Below are positions 23,536 to 27,654 of a DNA stretch of 27,654 nucleotides, piece by piece. A program made the translations under genes and the position numbers. Location of the stretch: assembly GCA_004556005.1 (NCBI GenBank), contig SFJA01000022.1, forward strand, positions 1 to 27,654, read 5' to 3'. Position 1 is the first letter of the stretch, and each line of letters begins with the position of its first letter. The notes under the pieces are model-generated. The model ran no database searches. It saw only the letters and a list, made by a program, of their open reading frames with translations, and was not told the origin of the DNA. The DNA comes from Bacteroidales bacterium (GTDB lineage Bacteria; Bacteroidota; Bacteroidia; Bacteroidales; UBA932).

Positions 23536-24813
23536 TTATTTCAGAGAGACTGCACGGATGTTGTCAATCTTGAAGATAGGAGTACATTCCGCTCCGTCGA
23601 TGCCACCGGACCAAGGCCAGATGACAAGACTTGCAAAGTCATTTGCCGACTGGAGAGGAACTGTGCCCTCGGTGCCGTCTGCGTTGTACTTGAAGTCGCT
23701 GAACGGAATGGTTACGGTAATCCATTCACCACCGGTGTCGAATGATCCGCTTGAAGTCCAAGGCCTGTAAAGCGCGCGGCAGAGGCCCTGGTCCGGCTGG
23801 ATGTAGGTGTTGTTCTGCCAACTGTCGTTCGCGCAGCGCTCGGCGCTGGTGAAGATGATCTGCATTGCACCGGAAGACCAAGGGTTCTCCTTAGGAATAT
23901 TGAGCTCGAACTTGATACCCATATTCTTGAAGTTGGTAAAGTCGATGAAGTTGCAGATAGGTATGCCCGGGCCTGAGGTGATGCTCATAGGGTCTCCGTT
24001 CCAGTTTCCGCACCAGAAAGGAAGCTTGAGTTCCTCGTTCCAGCCGCCGGTTTCATCGAGCTTGCTAGGTCCGAGAATGACGTAATTGCCGTCAACTCCG
24101 CCTTCATCGCTGTAGGCAACCTTGATGTTCCAGCCCTGAGGCACGACATCGGTAGCGCCGTCGAAGTTGGTGATGATACCTCTGCTGTCCCTGTAACGGA
24201 ACTTGGAAGTGCTTGAACCTGAGATGGTTGTAATCTTTACTTTGCCTTCAATTGCGGTCTCTGGGATAACTACCTGAAGTTCAGTCTTGGAAATCTTCTT
24301 GAACTCGGTAACGGCTCCGTTTGCAAATTCAACCTCGATAGGCGCATCTTCAAACGAGAAGAAAAAGTCTCCGTAGATCGAAACCACGCTGCCCGGGGCC
24401 GCCCACTCGTTTGACATCGACTTGATTGAAGGAGCAGGAGGAAGTACCTTGAAGTCATAGGTAACGGTATCCTTTGCCTCGGTAATCATATAGATGAGGT
24501 CGGTCTGCTTGTTGGCCATTTCCTTAGGGATGTTGACAAGCAGGGTGTGGTCTGTCATAAAGCTGGTGTTGAGCGTCGCCTGCTGGTCGTTGAACCATAA
24601 CTGGTTGATGCTTCTGAGGTTGTCACCCACCAGACATACGCACTCTTCCATATACGCCTGTGTGATAAGGACATCTTTGTCGGCGTACCTGATATAGTGT
24701 ACTGTAGGCAGTCCTTCACTCGCGCGGAATGCATCCGGCTGGTCCTCACAGGAAACGAATCCTGCAGACAGCGCTGCGAGAAGGGCCAGGCCCTTTATAG
24801 TATTAGCTTTCAT
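23536..24813 (-). CDS. SGBP-B-like surface glycan-binding lipoprotein
   Basis: A 425-residue predicted lipoprotein with lipobox FVSC (Cys22). Residues about 35-125 form a first Ig-like region. An IPT-type domain follows (PSIKSMSNEWAAPGSVVSIYG, then a VVIPETAIEGKVKI strand near 194). Residues about 210-425 form a C-terminal beta-sandwich: F-D-G-A-T, WNIKVAYSDEGGVDGNY, F-W-C-G-N-W-N-G-D, GGEWITVTIPFSDF, VIWPWSGG and F-K-I-D-N-I-R. This layout is that of the SGBP-B family (glycan-binding surface protein, named for xyloglucan binding in Bacteroides ovatus), where the C-terminal domain binds the glycan. The ligand here is probably beta-mannan or glucomannan, judging only from the enzymes of the locus. 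It starts 12 nt after SusD, the usual SGBP position. Confidence 0.88.
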   Translation of the reverse strand: MKANTIKGLALLAALSAGFVSCEDQPDAFRASEGLPTVHYIRYADKDVLITQAYMEECVCLVGDNLRSINQLWFNDQQATLNTSFMTDHTLLVNIPKEMANKQTDLIYMITEAKDTVTYDFKVLPPAPSIKSMSNEWAAPGSVVSIYGDFFFSFEDAPIEVEFANGAVTEFKKISKTELQVVIPETAIEGKVKITTISGSSTSKFRYRDSRGIITNFDGATDVVPQGWNIKVAYSDEGGVDGNYVILGPSKLDETGGWNEELKLPFWCGNWNGDPMSITSGPGIPICNFIDFTNFKNMGIKFELNIPKENPWSSGAMQIIFTSAERCANDSWQNNTYIQPDQGLCRALYRPWTSSGSFDTGGEWITVTIPFSDFKYNADGTEGTVPLQSANDFASLVIWPWSGGIDGAECTPIFKIDNIRAVSLK

Positions 24814-24825
24814 ATCCTCTTAATG

Positions 24826-26610
24826 TTAAAAGTCATATTTGTAAGTCTCGCGTACGTCCACTTCAACTGCCGGCTCGAGAAGATTTGGGTTGTAAACCAC
24901 GTCTTCGCTTGGGAACGGAAGGGTGAAGCTTGATGCGGTAACGTTAGGAGCGGCGATGGTGTTGTTGTAGTATGTAACACTGCTGTCAACCGTCCACTCT
25001 GCAGCGGAAAGGTCCCACTTGCCATCGATGAATCCTGTCTCGAAATAATGCTTGCAAGGCTCTCCGTAAGAATACATCTCGTTCCTCCTCTGCGCCTTGA
25101 TAAGGGAGATGGCCTTGTTCATATCATAGTAAGAGAGGCGTACGAAATCATACCATCTGTCACCTTCGCCTGCAAGTTCAAGCCTGCGCTCTTTCCAGAT
25201 ATCCTCCCAGGTGATGCTGCTGAGCTTGCCCTGGCTCTCGAAATTCTTGCCGTATGCACGCTCGCGTACCTTGTTGACATACTCAAGTGCGCTCTCCTTG
25301 TCTCCGGTGAGGAAACAAGCCTCAGCGTAAACGAGGTAGATGTCACCCAGTCTGATGATGTGGGTAGGGAGCTGGTAGCACATATTACCAGGAGTAAGGC
25401 CTGTTGCAGTCTCGTGATCGTGGGTGTTGCCATAGAGATGCTTTACGTTCTGAGCTCCGCAAGGTCCCTGGAACACTCCGCCAGGACCGCCGACACCGTA
25501 GTTGTCAGAGTCATAAATGAAGCGGAGAAGGTCAAATCCACCCTTGTCGGTCCAGAAGTATTCGTAGGTGTCACCGGCCATCATCATCGTGGCCTTGCGG
25601 CGGGAGTCGTAATCCTTCCTGTCGCGAGGGTCATCGAGCGGATCGACTCCGAATGCATCCATCAGGTCAACTGAAGGTCCGCCCCAGCCACCCCAGAGGT
25701 CTCCGGTCTCGGAGAAACCTATCATACCGAGGTCTGACTGAAGGGTGTTCTGCTGTGTCCAAGGGTCCCTGGCTGCAGCCCACATCCAGCTAATCATAGG
25801 TTCACCTGTCTGGTTGTATGTGCTTGGAGCAAGGCGGAAGATATCGGAATATACCGGAGTGAGCGTTCTTCCTGAGTTGTCGATGACATCCTTTGCATAT
25901 TTTGCAGCCAGCTTGAGGTCTTCCTGATTGAGTGTTCCGCTTACGCCGGCCTTGGTGAGGTAAACCTTGGAAAGCAAACCTTCTGCAGCATAGTAGTCTA
26001 TGCGGTTGTCCCAGCCTGAAGTCTTCTTAGGGAGCAGTTCCATCGCCTTTTCTATGGTGAGGATGATGTAGTCATAGACGTTCTCTCTGGTGTGCTTGTA
26101 AACCTGGTTGTACTGCCCTGAAGTAAGAACCTCCGTATTGTCATGAATGATAGGAACTTCGCCGAAAGTGCGCACCATAAAGAAGTATGCGAGCGCCTTG
26201 AGCGTGAGAGCTTCGCCTATCGCCTGGTTCTTGATTTCCTGAGAAGGACCTTCAGAATTGCGTATATTGTTGATAACGGTATTGGCGTGACCGTTCACAG
26301 CCCAGAGCGAATAGGACATATTGATGAGGTCCACGTCGGTACTGTTGGTAGTGAAGGTGAGGTAAGGGCTGCTGCCCCAGTACATATTTCCGGCCATAAC
26401 CTCTCCGATCTTGATGAATCCTCTCTGGAAGTCATACCACGGTGAGTTGTAGAGGTAGTTGACGCCCTGCAGGCACTGCTCGTCATTCTTGTAGAAATTA
26501 TCGACGTTGTAGTTGTCCTCGGTAGGTCTGTTGAGGAATTCGCCGCAGGAAGAGAGCGCAAGTGCAAGCGTGCCGGCCAGAATCGGTTTCAGTATATTGT
26601 TGATTCTCAT
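24826..26610 (-). CDS. SusD/RagB-type glycan-binding outer membrane lipoprotein
   Basis: A 594-residue lipoprotein of the RagB/SusD family, which caps the SusC channel and helps load glycan fragments. The start is ATG 26610, because the four residues upstream (from 26622) add nothing to the signal peptide. The lipobox LSSC gives Cys22, followed by GEFLNRPTEDNYN, typical of SusD N-termini. TPR-like helices lie around 90-230 (EIKNQAIGEALTLKALAYFFMVRTFGEVPII), and IRLGDIYLVYAEACFLTGDKESALEYVNKVRERA is the classic C-terminal SusD signature, followed by WKERRLELAGEGDRWYDFVRL. It begins 12 nt after the SusC stop. The ligand is inferred from the downstream mannanases. Confidence 0.97.
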   Translation of the reverse strand: MRINNILKPILAGTLALALSSCGEFLNRPTEDNYNVDNFYKNDEQCLQGVNYLYNSPWYDFQRGFIKIGEVMAGNMYWGSSPYLTFTTNSTDVDLINMSYSLWAVNGHANTVINNIRNSEGPSQEIKNQAIGEALTLKALAYFFMVRTFGEVPIIHDNTEVLTSGQYNQVYKHTRENVYDYIILTIEKAMELLPKKTSGWDNRIDYYAAEGLLSKVYLTKAGVSGTLNQEDLKLAAKYAKDVIDNSGRTLTPVYSDIFRLAPSTYNQTGEPMISWMWAAARDPWTQQNTLQSDLGMIGFSETGDLWGGWGGPSVDLMDAFGVDPLDDPRDRKDYDSRRKATMMMAGDTYEYFWTDKGGFDLLRFIYDSDNYGVGGPGGVFQGPCGAQNVKHLYGNTHDHETATGLTPGNMCYQLPTHIIRLGDIYLVYAEACFLTGDKESALEYVNKVRERAYGKNFESQGKLSSITWEDIWKERRLELAGEGDRWYDFVRLSYYDMNKAISLIKAQRRNEMYSYGEPCKHYFETGFIDGKWDLSAAEWTVDSSVTYYNNTIAAPNVTASSFTLPFPSEDVVYNPNLLEPAVEVDVRETYKYDF

Positions 26611-26622
26611 AATTAAAGGCAT

Positions 26623-27654
26623 TTAGAAAGTGATGTTCAGGCCGAAAGAATACATGGTAGGGGACGGATACCTTCCGTTGTCAAGACCATAGGTCAGACC
26701 GCTGGAATCCTGGGTGGAAGCACCGACCTCAGGGTCATATCCGCTGTACTTTGTAAAGGTATAGAGGTTCTGGATGTTGGCGTAGATTCTAATGTTCTCG
26801 ATTCCGGCCTTCTTGATCCAGTTTGAAGGGAAGTTGTATCCGAGGGTAATGTTCTTAATTCTCAGATATGAACCGTCCTCGACATAGCGGCTGCTGATGC
26901 GGTCGTTGTCATTAGGGTCAGCGATGCTGGCGCGAGGGGTCTTGGTATCAGGATTTGCTACCCTTACGTTGGTAATGTCGTCATACCAGTTGCCTGTGCT
27001 CTTTTCAGCATCGATAGGAACAAGCTGAGCGCGGTTTCCGACCGACTTGAGCTGGTTGTTCCAAGGCGTGTTCATGTGGCTGAGGGAGATTGCGTTGTAG
27101 TTGAGCACCTTGTTGCCGTAGCTTCCGTTGAGGAAGATGCTCAGGTCGAAGTTGCCGTAACGGAAGGTGTTGGTCCAGCCGAAAGTGAAGATTGGCAGCG
27201 GTGAACCGAGGTCGGTACGGTCATAGGTATCGATCTTTCCGTCAGGAACTCCTTCAGGGCCGCTGAGGTCCTTGTACTTGAGGTCGCCGACCCAAACGGT
27301 ATTTGACCTGTTAAATACTCCGTCCTCAGGATACTTCTCAGCGCGAGGCGAGTTGAGTATGTCCTCGTAGTCCTTGTAAACGCCCTCAACCTCATATCCG
27401 TAGAAGTTGTAAAGGCCCTTTCCGATCTCGGAAACGCAGACTACGTCGCTCCACTGGCCGTAACCGATGAGGTTAGCGTTTTCGGTGCCGGAGAGCGAGA
27501 GCAGCTTGTTGCGGTTGAAGCTGATCTGGAAGTTGCTGTCCCACTGGAACTTGCCTACGAGAGGATGAGTGTCGAGGGTAAATTCTATACCCTTGTTTTC
27601 AATGCTTCCGTAGTTGCCCTTAGGTGCTGCAAGCGCTGAAGAGCCGTTGCCCTG
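26623..27654 (-). CDS. SusC/RagA-type TonB-dependent receptor, C-terminal part
   Basis: Only the last 343 residues are in the window; the frame is open from the right edge to the stop at 26623. The frame from 27654 to 27109 translates without a stop and gives QGNGSSALAAPKGNYGSIENK, GIEFTLDTHPLVGKFQW and FTFGWTNTFRYGNFDLSIFLNGSYGNKVLN, typical beta-barrel strands of SusC. The C-terminus SRYVEDGSYLRIKNITLGYN, IRIYANIQNLYTFTKYSGYDPEV and YSFGLNITF with terminal Phe is diagnostic of the SusC/RagA family. It imports large oligosaccharides across the outer membrane with energy from TonB-ExbBD. It is the first visible gene of the PUL; the promoter and regulator lie outside the window. Confidence 0.96.
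   Translation of the reverse strand, partial: QGNGSSALAAPKGNYGSIENKGIEFTLDTHPLVGKFQWDSNFQISFNRNKLLSLSGTENANLIGYGQWSDVVCVSEIGKGLYNFYGYEVEGVYKDYEDILNSPRAEKYPEDGVFNRSNTVWVGDLKYKDLSGPEGVPDGKIDTYDRTDLGSPLPIFTFGWTNTFRYGNFDLSIFLNGSYGNKVLNYNAISLSHMNTPWNNQLKSVGNRAQLVPIDAEKSTGNWYDDITNVRVANPDTKTPRASIADPNDNDRISSRYVEDGSYLRIKNITLGYNFPSNWIKKAGIENIRIYANIQNLYTFTKYSGYDPEVGASTQDSSGLTYGLDNGRYPSPTMYSFGLNITF

Noticed and set aside
27141..27395. Separate minus-strand frame of 84 residues at the right end
   Set aside because: The frame that continues from 27654 to 26623 reads as an unbroken SusC barrel; the 84-residue frame is out of phase with it.

Overview
The window comes from a member of Bacteroidales (phylum Bacteroidota). 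The evidence is a SusC/SusD pair, many lipoprotein signal peptides, two matches to the Bacteroidetes-type promoter core TAnnTTTG, and a 16S 3' fragment of Bacteroidales type. From memory the 16S looks closest to Rikenellaceae (Alistipes/RC9-like); that placement is tentative. Both ends of the window are cut inside genes (16S rRNA on the left, a SusC-like receptor on the right), as expected for a contig broken at repeats or coverage gaps.

Layout. 1-853: 3' part of a 16S rRNA gene that lacks the whole of helix 44, then tRNA-Ile(GAU), tRNA-Ala(UGC) and a strong intrinsic terminator, with no 23S gene. 891-4834, plus strand: a BspA-type repeat lipoprotein, an unrecognised lipoprotein, and a ComM/YifB AAA+ ATPase. 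4867-6694, minus strand: an ECF sigma factor overlapping a gene for a protein with an inner-membrane segment and a C-terminal beta-barrel. 6749-9203, plus strand: a TPR protein and an EnvC-like degenerate LytM protein. 9218-9865, minus strand: a 4'-phosphopantetheinyl transferase with a clear Bacteroidetes promoter.

9918-27654, minus strand, read right to left: a compact polysaccharide utilisation locus (PUL), most likely for glucomannan or mixed beta-mannan/beta-glucan. Gene order is SusC (partial), SusD, an SGBP-B-like surface glycan-binding lipoprotein, a large IPT-repeat lipoprotein with two C-terminal tandem modules, a terminator-like hairpin, GH26 with an Ig-like domain, GH5 with an Ig-like domain, GH26, GH130, a sugar symporter fused to GH5, GH94 and GH26. 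Gaps are 3-52 nt, with two ATGA stop/start overlaps.

Inferred pathway: surface proteins bind and import the glycan. GH26 and GH5 lipoproteins cut it to disaccharides. A GPH-family symporter carrying its own, probably periplasmic, GH5 domain moves the products inward. In the cytoplasm GH130 phosphorolyses mannosyl-glucose and GH94 phosphorolyses cellobiose, saving ATP. A cellobiose 2-epimerase, usual for mannobiose use, is not in the window, and neither is a PUL regulator; either may lie beyond the right edge or elsewhere.

The most unusual items are the symporter-GH5 fusion, the 16S gene with no decoding helix and no linked 23S, and the sigma factor paired with a trans-envelope barrel protein.
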